Shown here: positions 15,598-24,898 of the stretch, one piece after another | Layout: each line of letters opens with the position of its first letter | How positions within the stretch are numbered: position 1 is the first letter of the stretch | Assembly (NCBI GenBank): GCA_009692515.1 | Contig: SHZA01000008.1 | Location: forward strand, 1 to 53,819 | Origin: Bdellovibrionales bacterium | GTDB lineage: Bacteria > Bdellovibrionota > FAC87 > UBA2466 | Length of the DNA: 53,819 nt | Direction of reading: 5' to 3' | The notes under the pieces: model-generated | What the model was told of the DNA's origin: nothing | The model's database searches: none | The model's input: only the letters and a program-made list of their open reading frames with translations | Made by a program: the position numbers and the translations under genes

Positions 15598-16364
15598 TCT
15601 TTCCAGCACAGGTTAAAGAGCAGGTGAGAGCGATTTTCAGTGATTTTGACGACACACTCACTCATGACTCAATCTTTAATTCTAAGACACTGCAAACCTT
15701 AGAAAAATTAAAACAAAAAGGGTTTTGGTTGGTTCTGGTTTCCGGAAGGCCTGCAGGATGGGCAGATTGTCTGATAAGAATCCTACCTATAGACGCCATG
15801 GTTTTTGAAAATGGTGCTGGAGTGATGATTAAAGAGGGAAATAAGATCAAAACCATACGCCTTGCTAGCGATAAAAACTTAATTGAAGAGAAAAAAATTC
15901 TTCAAGACCTTTTTATTTCGCTTCAAAAGGAGATCCCTCATTTAAAATTGGCCACCGATCAGCCCTATCGTTTATATGACTACGCTATCGATTTTATAGA
16001 AGAGCCACCGCCTCTTTCTGCTAAGGAGATTGAAATGGTACTTCGTTTTTTAAGTACGGTTCCCGGGATTACAGCGAAACTATCGTCGATACATATTAAC
16101 TATTGGTATGGAGAACACACCAAGGTAACCGCTTGTGAATACCTATTACAAACCGAAGGTAAACAACGTGGACTTACCAAAGAAAATATTCTCTACTCTG
16201 GGGACTCCCCTAATGACGAACCTTTGTTTCAATTTTTTCCACATAGTTTAGGGGTCGCAAATATTAGGTTGTTTTGGGACAAATTAAAACACCACCCTAA
16301 GTATATAACTCAAAATGAAGGCGGGGAAGGGTTCCAAGAATTCGTAGAAGAACTCTTGACATAG
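15594..16364 (+). CDS. HAD-superfamily hydrolase, type IIB (Cof/sugar-phosphatase-like)
   Basis: All HAD motifs are visible: motif I DFDDTLT (nucleophile Asp), motif II VSGRPAGW, a lysine region around HTKVTACEYL, and motif III-IV YSGDSPNDEPLF. The cap with FENGAGVMIK fits the IIB group, which dephosphorylates sugar phosphates such as mannosyl-3-phosphoglycerate or trehalose phosphate. Start is the TTG at 15594 inside a TTGA junction with the TetR gene, so the two are translationally coupled. Substrate unknown. It shares an operon with a putative lipid regulator, but no direct link is evident. Confidence 0.85.
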   Translation: MIFPAQVKEQVRAIFSDFDDTLTHDSIFNSKTLQTLEKLKQKGFWLVLVSGRPAGWADCLIRILPIDAMVFENGAGVMIKEGNKIKTIRLASDKNLIEEKKILQDLFISLQKEIPHLKLATDQPYRLYDYAIDFIEEPPPLSAKEIEMVLRFLSTVPGITAKLSSIHINYWYGEHTKVTACEYLLQTEGKQRGLTKENILYSGDSPNDEPLFQFFPHSLGVANIRLFWDKLKHHPKYITQNEGGEGFQEFVEELLT

Positions 16365-16529
16365 TTCAACTTCCTCTAAGAAAACCGATCCGTAAGCCTT
16401 TACAGATCTCACAAAATATTAATTCAAATCCTTGTTTCTTTAAAAAGAATTAGTTAGAGTCTTTTCAACAACTTAACTATATTTATTATATTTTGATTAG
16501 ACTTTTGTAGGTTTTTTTAGAAAGGTAGA

Positions 16530-17192
16530 ATGGAAAAGGTCGGAATGAAAGTTATTCAGGGAGGCAATCAATTATCCCTGATCCGAGATACTGAAGAGGT
16601 TTTAAAGTTTCTAGAGTTCGTAGGAAAGAAATCAATCTTAGATGAGCACGCTATTCATTGTCGTTTGACCGCTTGTAATAATTTATTTTCTGTTGTGAAT
16701 GAGGAGGAGGATAATTTAGATTATATTTTGGGGAATCTAGATCTTCTGATCAGTCGTTTTAGAAACAAGAGTAAATCTGTCAATGAAGCCACACTTAAAG
16801 TTTATAAATCCCGTGTTAAAAGTTCTTTAGAGGATTATAAATTCTGGAGTAATGACCCTTTTGCATGGGAACGAAAGCTGAATGAAAAAAAGGCAGCAAC
16901 TCAGGTACAAAGAAGATCTAAGAAAGTAGCTGGCACTCCCAAAAAACAGGAAACGAAGGTAGTAGAACCCCCAGTGACTATCGTGGTAGCCCCTTTGGCT
17001 TTGCAACCTGTGGTTCCTCAACCAGAGGCACGAAGAATTTCTTTACCTATTAGAACAGACTGTAATGTAGAGGTACTGCTGCCTGAGGGTGGATTGACAA
17101 TGAAGGAACTTAATCGATTGGTGATGTTTCTCTACCCTTATTGTAAAGACGTAGAACTAGCCGCTCCAACTTGGACTAACTTACCTCATTAG
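16530..17192 (+). CDS. Hypothetical protein with helical N-domain and short conserved-looking C-terminal module
   Basis: I do not recognise a family with certainty. Residues about 1-115 are helical and charged. A Lys/Gln-rich and then Pro/Val-rich linker spans roughly 125-175. The C-terminal ~45 residues (RISLPIRTDCNVEVLLPEGG, then LTMKELNRLVMFLYPYCKD) have the strand-then-helix pattern often seen at the ends of bacterial regulatory proteins. GAAAGGTAG precedes the ATG. It stands alone between the HAD gene and a convergent PilZ gene that ends 7 nt away. Some 165 AT-rich bases upstream could hold a promoter. Function unknown. Confidence 0.65.
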   Translation: MEKVGMKVIQGGNQLSLIRDTEEVLKFLEFVGKKSILDEHAIHCRLTACNNLFSVVNEEEDNLDYILGNLDLLISRFRNKSKSVNEATLKVYKSRVKSSLEDYKFWSNDPFAWERKLNEKKAATQVQRRSKKVAGTPKKQETKVVEPPVTIVVAPLALQPVVPQPEARRISLPIRTDCNVEVLLPEGGLTMKELNRLVMFLYPYCKDVELAAPTWTNLPH

Positions 17193-17199
17193 ACTAGCC

Positions 17200-17667
17200 T
17201 TAGAACCAAATCATCGGTGGATTATCGTCATGACATGCAGTTTCTGCATATTTATACATAAAATCTACCAATTCTTTTAAGACTTCCGATGATTTTGTTG
17301 AGGTGTCGATTTCACAACCATACTCCAACCCCTGACGTTGTTCCGCTTCAAAGGGAGTGACCCTTTTAACGTCGACTACCACTCTTAAAAAAGAGCTTGG
17401 AGTGAAATAAAATCTTAAGGCTATTTTTTGTCCAGATCTTAGAGGCATCTCTGGATTGTCCTCTCGAAATCTTAGACCGGAATAACTCATATCTAAGATC
17501 TCCACGTGATGAAGACCCGTTTTTTCGGCAAAGCTATAGACCCCTAAAATACGATTAAAAAGAACACGTTCATATTCACGACGACGCTCTTCAGTTTTCT
17601 CTTTGCGATAATGGTCTAAATCAATAATGCCCTTGTCGCTTTTATCTTTCGATTTGCGTTTGTCCAT
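17200..17667 (-). CDS. PilZ-domain protein (cyclic-di-GMP binding)
   Basis: A single PilZ domain of 155 aa. Both ligand motifs are intact: RxxxR (RREYER, about residue 29) and DxSxxG (DMSYSGLRF, about residue 60). LRSGQKIALRF and YGCEIDTS are further PilZ strands. The first ~25 residues (MDKRKSKDKSDKG...) are charged and probably flexible. As a single-domain PilZ protein it likely relays c-di-GMP level to motility, polysaccharide or secretion machinery; the partner is unknown. The adjacent UDP-sugar genes in the same direction make exopolysaccharide control possible. Confidence 0.85.
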   Translation of the reverse strand: MDKRKSKDKSDKGIIDLDHYRKEKTEERRREYERVLFNRILGVYSFAEKTGLHHVEILDMSYSGLRFREDNPEMPLRSGQKIALRFYFTPSSFLRVVVDVKRVTPFEAEQRQGLEYGCEIDTSTKSSEVLKELVDFMYKYAETACHDDNPPMIWF

Positions 17668-17887
17668 TTTTTTAACCTTACTTGTGGGTTAAAGCTGTTT
17701 TAAAAATTGTTTTATTCGGCTGTAAAAAGAAGATGTTTAATTATAGCTTGAACAGATATTTCAAACTAATCTTTTTAATTAAACTGCAAAAGAGAGATGG
17801 GCTAAATAGAATATTAAATAGTGCATTATAAACGAACAAGCCTATCAGCGCGTCATTACACTAGATATCATAAAGACACAGGTTCAA

Positions 17888-18841
17888 TTATCTTATCGAT
17901 TTAAAATAATCAAAAGCACATCTAAGTCCGGTTTCTAAATCAACTGTAGGATTCCAATCGAGCAATTTTCTTGCCTTTGAAATATCGGGACACCGAGTTT
18001 TAGGATCATCTTGGGGTAAAGGCTGATGAATAATTTTGGAATGGCTCTTTGCCATTGTAATAATTCTTTCCGCAAATTCATAAATAGTAGTCTCAACAGG
18101 ATTACCTAAATTGATAGGCTCTATGTGATCACACTGAATCACTCTTAAAATGCCTTCGACTAAATCATCGACATAACAAAAACTACGGGTCTGTTTACCC
18201 TCTCCATAAACCGTAATGTCCTGATTGGCCAAAGCCTGCATGCAAAAATTGGGAACCACTCGACCATCATCGGTTCTCATTTTAGGCCCGTAGGTATTAA
18301 AAATTCTGATGATACGAGTAGAAACATTATGAACACGATGATAGGCCATCGTAATAGCCTCTAAGTACCGCTTCGATTCGTCATAACAACCCCTAGGACC
18401 AATCGTATGAACATTTCCCCAATAACTTTCTTTTTGGGGATGTTCTAGCGGGTCTCCATAAATTTCAGACGTCGACGCAACTAAGACAGGGCATTTTTTT
18501 TGATGCGCTAAATTTAAAATATTATCACTTCCTATAGAACCCACCCGTAAGGTTTCAATTGGAAACTTCATATAATCAACAGGACTCGCGGGACTCGCCA
18601 TGTGAAAAATACCGGCCAACCCACCAGAGATTGCTAAGGGCTCAATAATATCTTTTTCCACTAAACTAAATTTGGAATTGCCTAGTAGATTTTGAATATT
18701 CGATTTGCGCCCGGTGATGAAATTATCCATCACCACGACTTCACAGCCTAATTCTAATAATCTTTGACTTAAATGAGAGCCCACAAAACCGGCTCCACCC
18801 GTCACTAAATAACGTCCTTTAGGAAGTTTTTCACTTGTCAT
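17888..18841 (-). CDS. UDP-glucuronate decarboxylase (UDP-xylose synthase, SDR)
   Basis: This enzyme makes UDP-xylose from UDP-glucuronate, the product of the Ugd gene just upstream. Features: YLVTGGAGFVGSHLS near the N-terminus, MDNFITGRKSNI, the catalytic stretch ASTSEIYGDP and YDESKRYLE (Tyr and Lys), then RIIRIFNTYGPKMR. The start is the ATG at 18841; an upstream TTG at 18871 would overlap ugd by 26 nt and adds non-conserved residues. Length 317 aa is normal. Alternatives within the SDR family (UDP-glucose 4-epimerase, dTDP-glucose dehydratase) fit less well because of the gene pairing and the NFITGRKSNI block. Confidence 0.88.
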   Translation of the reverse strand: MTSEKLPKGRYLVTGGAGFVGSHLSQRLLELGCEVVVMDNFITGRKSNIQNLLGNSKFSLVEKDIIEPLAISGGLAGIFHMASPASPVDYMKFPIETLRVGSIGSDNILNLAHQKKCPVLVASTSEIYGDPLEHPQKESYWGNVHTIGPRGCYDESKRYLEAITMAYHRVHNVSTRIIRIFNTYGPKMRTDDGRVVPNFCMQALANQDITVYGEGKQTRSFCYVDDLVEGILRVIQCDHIEPINLGNPVETTIYEFAERIITMAKSHSKIIHQPLPQDDPKTRCPDISKARKLLDWNPTVDLETGLRCAFDYFKSIR

Positions 18842-18845
18842 ACTT

Positions 18846-20156
18846 TTACACCATGGGATCAGGTCGACCAATGCAATAATAACTTAATCCAGAGGCCTCT
18901 ACACTTTTTGGGTTAAAGAGATTTCTTCCATCAAAAATTGCCAAGGCTTTTAAGTTTGTTTTTAAGAATTCAAAATCGGGAGATCTAAACTCATTCCACT
19001 CGGTCATAATGGCTAAAACATCAGCATTACGAACAGCCTCATAAGCATTTTCACAAATTTCAATCCGATTCTCGAATAACTTTTTTGCTTCATGAGCCGC
19101 TACAGGATCGTAGGCCCTCACCTTACATTTAGAATCGAGCAAAGCATTAATTAATGTGACTGAAGGAGCTTCACGCATGTCATCTGTCATCGGTTTAAAA
19201 GAGAGGCCCCAAATAGCTACAGTTTTATCTTTAAGATCCCCTTTAAAATGCTTGTTAATTTTTTCAAAGAGTACCTTTTTTTGCTTTTCATTCACATCAT
19301 GAACAGCTCGAAACATTTCTAAATTCATTCCGAATTGATTTCCTACATGAATGAGACCCTGAACATCTTTGGGAAAACAACTTCCTCCGTAACCACACCC
19401 TGCGTATAAAAATTTATTTCCAATTCTACTATCACTGACTAAAGCTTTTCTTACATCCTGAATGTCGGCTCCAACTTTTTCCGAAAGAACGGCCAATTCA
19501 TTAATAAAGGAGATCTTCATGGCTAAAAAAGCATTCGCCGCATATTTTGCCATTTCAGCAGAACTATTATCCATGAAATATAGTGGGTTTCCCGAACGAA
19601 CATAAGGGGCATAAAGATCCGACATGATCCGTTTAGCCTTTTCAGTTTGGCATCCAATAACCACCCTATCAGGACGAAGAAAATCATTGATAGCGGTTCC
19701 CTCTTTCAGAAACTCTGGGTTAGAAACCACCTCAATGTTTACTTTACTTCCCATTAAAATTTCTCTGGCTTTAGCCGCAGTTCCCACGGGAACTGTACTT
19801 TTCAAAACTAATAACAGATCTTTTTTTGCAAATTCCTTTACCGTTTCTACGGCCTTAAATACAAACTTTAAATCTAAAGAGCCATCTTTCCCAGAGGGAG
19901 TCCCTACAGCAATAAATACAACTTGAGAATCAGCAATGGCCAAACTCGCATCGGTCGTAAACTCTAAGCGATTAGCTTTAACATTTCTAATGACCAATTC
20001 ATCTAATCCAGGCTCAAAAATGGGAATTTCACCCTTTTGAATCTTTTTTACCTTCTCTTTATCTAGATCGACACAGACGACATGGTTGCCCGAATCGGAA
20101 AAACACGCGCCAGCAACTAAACCCACATATCCTGTTCCTAAAACACACAATTTCAT
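18846..20156 (-). CDS. ugd: UDP-glucose 6-dehydrogenase
   Basis: Ugd oxidises UDP-glucose to UDP-glucuronate with NAD. The N-terminal Rossmann motif is LGTGYVGLVAGACFSDSG; EFLKEGTAINDFLRPDRVV and the catalytic Cys260 in GCGYGGSCFPKDV are diagnostic; WGLSFKPMTDDMREAPS follows. Length 436 aa is normal. GAGG precedes the ATG by six bases. Five bases separate it from the decarboxylase gene, so the pair is an operon supplying UDP-GlcA and UDP-Xyl for envelope or capsule glycans. Confidence 0.96.
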   Translation of the reverse strand: MKLCVLGTGYVGLVAGACFSDSGNHVVCVDLDKEKVKKIQKGEIPIFEPGLDELVIRNVKANRLEFTTDASLAIADSQVVFIAVGTPSGKDGSLDLKFVFKAVETVKEFAKKDLLLVLKSTVPVGTAAKAREILMGSKVNIEVVSNPEFLKEGTAINDFLRPDRVVIGCQTEKAKRIMSDLYAPYVRSGNPLYFMDNSSAEMAKYAANAFLAMKISFINELAVLSEKVGADIQDVRKALVSDSRIGNKFLYAGCGYGGSCFPKDVQGLIHVGNQFGMNLEMFRAVHDVNEKQKKVLFEKINKHFKGDLKDKTVAIWGLSFKPMTDDMREAPSVTLINALLDSKCKVRAYDPVAAHEAKKLFENRIEICENAYEAVRNADVLAIMTEWNEFRSPDFEFLKTNLKALAIFDGRNLFNPKSVEASGLSYYCIGRPDPMV

Positions 20157-20295
20157 AGACGCCTCTATTTCGTATCGAGAAAAAATTTCCTCTTAAATAC
20201 ATGACTTTTTTATTGAGTGAAGCTACTTATAACTTTAAACTAAGTTTCAACTTTAAGTCAATGTCACCAGCTTATTAACGCAGAGGGTCTTACCG

Positions 20296-21318
20296 ATGGG
20301 AAAAGCAATACCTCACATCAAAACTATTTTAAAAACTTTGCTGGGTTTTATTCTTCTATTCTATGTTTTCAATTCAAAAATGGTAGATTTTGCCTCCTTA
20401 AAACTTATTCTTTATAATCCCATTCACCTACTCGTCGCATTTTCTTTTCTAAGCTTTTCGATCCTTTGTTGTTGCCTGCGATGGTTTTTAATTATTCGAA
20501 TTCAAAAACTCTCACAGTCCTTTCCTTCCATTATTTCTCTTACACTCATTGGAAACTTTTTTAATACTTTTATGCCGGGTTCCGTAGGAGGAGATTTAAT
20601 TAAGGCTTGGTATATCGCAGGCAGAGAGCCTGAAAAAAGAACCAGAGCTGTTTTTTCAGTTTTGATAGATAGAGTGTTGGGGCTTGGAGTTATCGTATGC
20701 TATTCGGCAGTCACTCTTTTATTTTTTACACAGTGGCTAAAAGGAAATTCACAATTACAAATGACAGCAGTTGTAGTGTGGCTTTTTAGTTCAAGCTGTT
20801 TGCTTTTTAGTCTTTTTTTCTTCTGGCCCTCATTCTGGGGTTTTTCTATTGTTAATAAAGGGCTACTACTTCTACATAAAAAAAGACGAATTGGAGAGAT
20901 TACAGACTCGGTTATGACCTTTAAGGATCAATTCCCCACGGTTGCAGGATCAATTTCATTATCCATTTTTTCTGTTTTAGGAACCATTCTTTTTAATATT
21001 TATCTAGGAAATTTATTGAACATCAACTTAACTTATGGCCAATACTTTTTTATCATTCCACTTGCACTTACCGCCTCTGCAATTCCACTTTTGCCTGGCG
21101 GACTTGGCACAGGGCAGGTTGCATTTTTCACTCTTTTCAAATGGATGGGGGCACCTAATCCTCAATTAGGAGCGACACTTTGCACCCTTTTACAGGTGTA
21201 CACCATTCTATTTAACTGTTTAGGGGCTATTTGTTACTTGAAATCAAAACGTAACGGCACTTCCACACTATCAAAAGAGGCTTTTGGCAATCTCGGTTCC
21301 CCCACTCCCTGTTTATGA
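20296..21318 (+). CDS. UPF0104 / lysylphosphatidylglycerol synthase-type transmembrane protein
   Basis: This integral membrane protein has about eight hydrophobic segments. The family marks are NTFMPGSVGGDLIKAW near residue 95, SVLIDRVLGL, and IPLLPGGLGTGQVAFFTLF near residue 260. Members include the flippase domain of MprF and many stand-alone proteins next to polysaccharide or lipid genes, thought to move lipids or lipid-linked sugars. There is no synthase domain here. The stop overlaps the recO ATG (ATGA at 21315). It is divergent from the ugd operon with 139 bp between them, which contain a short AAACT/AGTTT inverted repeat near 20239. Confidence 0.82.
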   Translation: MGKAIPHIKTILKTLLGFILLFYVFNSKMVDFASLKLILYNPIHLLVAFSFLSFSILCCCLRWFLIIRIQKLSQSFPSIISLTLIGNFFNTFMPGSVGGDLIKAWYIAGREPEKRTRAVFSVLIDRVLGLGVIVCYSAVTLLFFTQWLKGNSQLQMTAVVVWLFSSSCLLFSLFFFWPSFWGFSIVNKGLLLLHKKRRIGEITDSVMTFKDQFPTVAGSISLSIFSVLGTILFNIYLGNLLNINLTYGQYFFIIPLALTASAIPLLPGGLGTGQVAFFTLFKWMGAPNPQLGATLCTLLQVYTILFNCLGAICYLKSKRNGTSTLSKEAFGNLGSPTPCL

Positions 21319-22046
21319 ACTACTCTTCAAAGGGCATCGTAATTTCAGTTGAAAATTTCGGCGAAGCTGATCGATACATTCAATTTTTCACTAAAGATTG
21401 GGGAATGATTACCACTCTTGCTAAATCTGCAAGAAAAAGCAAACGACGTTATGTGGGTGGATTAGATCTCTTTTGTCATGATGAAATTTTTTTAAAAGGA
21501 GATCCCAAAGAGCGACCCTATCTAAATGAACTTACTGTTTTGAATTCCTTTCCAAAATTACGAGAAGATTTAGACAAGGTTTTAATTGCAGGAAGAATCA
21601 CTCAGTGGGTAAAAAAATTAGCTAATACGGCCACACCCATGCCCTCTATTTATAGTCTATTAGGACAATCACTCGCTTTAATTGAAAAAGAAACTAAACC
21701 TGAAAAACTGGAACTATTAAATTGTATTTTCAAATTAAAATTTCTCTCTTTGATAGGCTTTAAACCCAAAGTAGATACCTGTTCAAAATGTGAATCGGAG
21801 GAGGATATTGAAGGAATATTTGATATGAGCTCTGGGGGAATATTATGCCAATCTTGTGCTCCCAAGGCTAATTTCACAGATGGATTTCTCCTACATCCCA
21901 AACAAAGAAATCTAATTAATGTAGCTGATCACCTCCGGCTGACTCATTGGGATGATATTGAATTTGCTGAAAGCCTACTGATTCCCGTTAATCGCCTTAT
22001 GACTCAGTTTGCTTCATTTCATACTCAAATTAAACTACCTTTATAG
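21315..22046 (+). CDS. recO: DNA repair protein RecO
   Basis: RecO works with RecF and RecR to load RecA on gapped DNA. The N-terminal OB-fold begins YSSKGIVISVENFGEADRYIQFFTKDWG, typical of RecO. The zinc-finger region is complete: CSKCES and CQSCAPK around residues 156-185. Length 243 aa is normal. Its ATG overlaps the stop of the upstream membrane-protein gene, and it converges on the mobA-like gene. Confidence 0.93.
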   Translation: MNYSSKGIVISVENFGEADRYIQFFTKDWGMITTLAKSARKSKRRYVGGLDLFCHDEIFLKGDPKERPYLNELTVLNSFPKLREDLDKVLIAGRITQWVKKLANTATPMPSIYSLLGQSLALIEKETKPEKLELLNCIFKLKFLSLIGFKPKVDTCSKCESEEDIEGIFDMSSGGILCQSCAPKANFTDGFLLHPKQRNLINVADHLRLTHWDDIEFAESLLIPVNRLMTQFASFHTQIKLPL

Positions 22047-22069
22047 TAATCCGCTATTTATAAAACTAT

Positions 22070-22618
22070 TTATTCTTGATTACGATTGGTCAATATTTCA
22101 GGGCTACTAGGAATCAGAGTTTTAATTTTAGTGATTTTAAGTATTCGCCGAGGGCTATCCTCCCCTAGAGAAAAGGCCTTAAGAAACTGTTGCTGTGATT
22201 CGGGTTCCCATAGGGTGATCATCGGTTCAATTTCCTGTTTATGTTCGTTAAAAAAACTAACGGCGGAAAAACCCTCTTCGCGGGCCGTAACTAAACATCG
22301 AATGTCTCCAGTTTTTAACAGGGGATAATCACATCCCATTACGAGCCAAGCGACATCGGAAAGAAGGGTAAAGGCTCTATGTAAGCCACCTGCAGGGCCA
22401 TGACCTGAAACCTCATCCACTAATCCCAATGGGCCAATACCCCAGTCATTTTTTTGTTTCTCGGTGCAGGACCAATAGACCTTTTTGCAAAAGGGAAGCA
22501 GTAGTTGATGAAGACTCTGCCATTGGGGAGACTTGCCATAACTAATAGAGGCCTTATCTCGGCCCATTCGTGAACTTTCGCCTCCCGTTAGAATCAATCC
22601 ATAAATATCAGGTAACAA
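22070..22618 (-). CDS. mobA: MobA-like molybdenum cofactor nucleotidyltransferase
   Basis: MobA adds GMP to molybdopterin to form the bis-MGD cofactor needed by the adjacent YdeP-type oxidoreductase. The nucleotide-binding loop LILTGGESSRMGRDKASI at the N-terminus and WLVMGCDYPLL (metal-binding Asp) are typical. Length 182 aa is normal. The start is a TTG at 22618 that overlaps the end of the oxidoreductase gene by 11 nt, with AAGGTGAG just upstream. It is the last gene of the fdhD-DUF7009-oxidoreductase-mobA operon. MobA versus MocA (CTP-using) is decided mainly by context. Confidence 0.85.
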   Translation of the reverse strand: MLPDIYGLILTGGESSRMGRDKASISYGKSPQWQSLHQLLLPFCKKVYWSCTEKQKNDWGIGPLGLVDEVSGHGPAGGLHRAFTLLSDVAWLVMGCDYPLLKTGDIRCLVTAREEGFSAVSFFNEHKQEIEPMITLWEPESQQQFLKAFSLGEDSPRRILKITKIKTLIPSSPEILTNRNQE

Positions 22619-24896
22619 AACTCACCTTTTCCAAAGAAATAATTACAGATTTAGAGGTGGGGGTTTGACTTCCTTCAGCGAAACTATCAATTGGAATTAG
22701 CACATTTGTTTCTGGAAAGTAGGAGGCCACACAGCCTCGAGGAATCTCATAAGTCACTATACGAAAATTTTTGGCCCTTCGTTTCACTCCTCGGTAATGG
22801 CTAATTAGATCGACAGGATCCCCCTCCGATAAATTCTGTTCCTTCATATCCTCAATATTCATTAGGACGACTCGTCGCCCCTGATGAATGCCACGATAAC
22901 GATCCTCCATTCCATAAATTGTCGTATTGTATTGATCATGAGAGCGAATCGTCGCCATGATAAATTGTCCAGCTAACACCTCTAAATGAGGAATCGAATG
23001 CACGGTGAATATCGCCTTCTTACTCGGAGTAATAAATTCTTTCCGATCTCGAACTGCATGAGGTAATACAAACCCACCTGGTTTACGAATTTTTTGATTG
23101 AAATTTTCAAAACCTGGAATGACTCTGGAGATTCGCTCTCTAATTTCATCATAGTTCGCGATGTAGCCTTCCCAATTCACACCTAATGTGGCCTTGGCAA
23201 GGCCCGCAATAATAGCCGGCTCACTTTTCAACTCTTTAGAAGCAGGAGTCAAATGCCCTTGCGATGAGTGAACGATGCCCATCGAGTTTTCCACACTAAC
23301 AAATTGAGGTGTGTTCTCTTGTAGATCTATTTCAGTCCGTCCCAAACAGGGTAAAATAAGAGCATGTTCGCCAGTAATTAAATGGGATCTATTTAATTTA
23401 GTTGAAACCTGTACTGTCATACGACAGCGATTTAAAGCCTTCGCGGTATAGGCAGTATCAGGAGTTGCAGAAAGAAAATTCCCCCCTAGACCGATAAAAA
23501 CCTTTACCTTTCCCTGATGCATAGCTTCGATAGATTCAATCGTGTCATAGCCATGGGCTGCGGGCGGCGTAAACAAAAATTCCTTTCCTAAACTATTTAA
23601 AAATTCTGGCGTGGGTCGTTCCCAAATTCCCATGGTGCGATCACCCTGCACATTACTATGGCCTCTTACAGGACAGGCCCCAGCACCCGGCCTACCAAAA
23701 TGACCTCCGAGCAAAAGTAAATTAACAATTTCTTGAATGTTGGCCACTGCATTTTGATGCTGTGTTAATCCCATCGCCCAACAACAAATCATCGCTTTTG
23801 AATTTGCAATGACCTCTGCCACCTCCCTAATCTGCTTTTCTGAAATCCCTGAGCCATCAACGATATTTTTCCAACTCTCAGCTAATAAATCGGTACGATA
23901 AGATTCGAAACCCTCGGTATCATTTTTAATAAAATTAACATCAATTAAGGTTTCTGAGGTTTCTAAAATCGCCTTCTGAATTCCTTTAAGAAGAGCTACA
24001 TCCCCATTTATTTTAACCGGTAAAAAATGGGTTGCTAATGAAGTGCCCTTGCCAAAGATCCCAGACAGTTCCTGAGGGTGCCGAAACTTTTTCAGTCCGG
24101 TCTCAGCCAAAGGATTAATACTAATAATCCGACAACCACGTCGCGCAGCCGCCTGTAATGTAGTCAACATTCTAGGGTGATTTGTTCCAGGATTTTGACC
24201 TATGACGACGATACAGTCGGCATGATCGAAATCTTCAAGTGAAACAGTTCCCTTTCCAGAGCCAATAGTCTTTGTCAGTCCTAATCCACTGGACTCATGA
24301 CACATATTAGAACAATCGGGAAGGTTATTGGTTCCGAATAAACGCACAAAAAGTTGATATAAAAATGCAGCTTCATTACTCGTTCTTCCTGAGGTGTAGA
24401 AAGCAGCTTCATTGGGTGATTCTAAAGCCTTTAGTTCCGTTGCAATTTTCAAAAAAGCATCTTCCCATGAAATAGGAAGATAATGAGATTCCCCTCTTGG
24501 CAAATACATCGGGTGAGTTAGTCGGCCTTGTTGACTTAACCAGTAATCACTTTCACGAGACAACTCTTCAACCGATCTTAAAGCAAAAACCTCTGGTGAC
24601 ACTCGCCGCCGAGTGGCCTCCTCTGCCACCGCCTTAGCGCCGTTTTCGCAAAACTCTACTAAGGATCGTCTATCGTCTGGATCAGGCCAAGCACAGCCTG
24701 GACAATCAAAGCCTTTTTTTTGATTAACGGCGAGTAGGGAGGTGACCGCTCTTCCCACTCCCATTTGTGCTACCGACATCCTCAAAGCTTCAGTAACTGC
24801 CGAAAGACCCCCTGCCGCCTCTGCTGGTTTTCCTATACGAATATTTTCCTCAAGAACTTCAGGACTTAAAAATTCTGATTTTCTACCCTCGCTCAT
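22608..24896 (-). CDS. FdhF/YdeP-family molybdopterin oxidoreductase
   Basis: This is a bis-MGD enzyme of the formate-dehydrogenase-like YdeP group, whose E. coli member is linked to acid resistance and whose substrate is uncertain. The N-terminus has FDCPGCAWPDP and VEFCENG (an incomplete Fe-S-type Cys set typical of this group), followed by SNMCHESSGLGLTKTIG, where Cys is the likely Mo ligand rather than Sec. VVIGQNPGTNHPRMLT and GRPGAGACPVRGHSNVQGDR are MGD-binding blocks. The ATG at 24896 has GGAGG six bases upstream; the longer GTG start at 24911 would use that ribosome site as coding sequence. FdhD is encoded two genes upstream and probably sulfurates its cofactor. No electron-transfer subunits are present. 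Confidence 0.9.
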   Translation of the reverse strand: MSEGRKSEFLSPEVLEENIRIGKPAEAAGGLSAVTEALRMSVAQMGVGRAVTSLLAVNQKKGFDCPGCAWPDPDDRRSLVEFCENGAKAVAEEATRRRVSPEVFALRSVEELSRESDYWLSQQGRLTHPMYLPRGESHYLPISWEDAFLKIATELKALESPNEAAFYTSGRTSNEAAFLYQLFVRLFGTNNLPDCSNMCHESSGLGLTKTIGSGKGTVSLEDFDHADCIVVIGQNPGTNHPRMLTTLQAAARRGCRIISINPLAETGLKKFRHPQELSGIFGKGTSLATHFLPVKINGDVALLKGIQKAILETSETLIDVNFIKNDTEGFESYRTDLLAESWKNIVDGSGISEKQIREVAEVIANSKAMICCWAMGLTQHQNAVANIQEIVNLLLLGGHFGRPGAGACPVRGHSNVQGDRTMGIWERPTPEFLNSLGKEFLFTPPAAHGYDTIESIEAMHQGKVKVFIGLGGNFLSATPDTAYTAKALNRCRMTVQVSTKLNRSHLITGEHALILPCLGRTEIDLQENTPQFVSVENSMGIVHSSQGHLTPASKELKSEPAIIAGLAKATLGVNWEGYIANYDEIRERISRVIPGFENFNQKIRKPGGFVLPHAVRDRKEFITPSKKAIFTVHSIPHLEVLAGQFIMATIRSHDQYNTTIYGMEDRYRGIHQGRRVVLMNIEDMKEQNLSEGDPVDLISHYRGVKRRAKNFRIVTYEIPRGCVASYFPETNVLIPIDSFAEGSQTPTSKSVIISLEKVSFVT

Positions 24897-24898
24897 TT

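Noticed and set aside
16530..17667. A two-gene defence or toxin-antitoxin module
   Set aside because: The genes are convergent, one is a plain PilZ protein, and neither has toxin or nuclease motifs.
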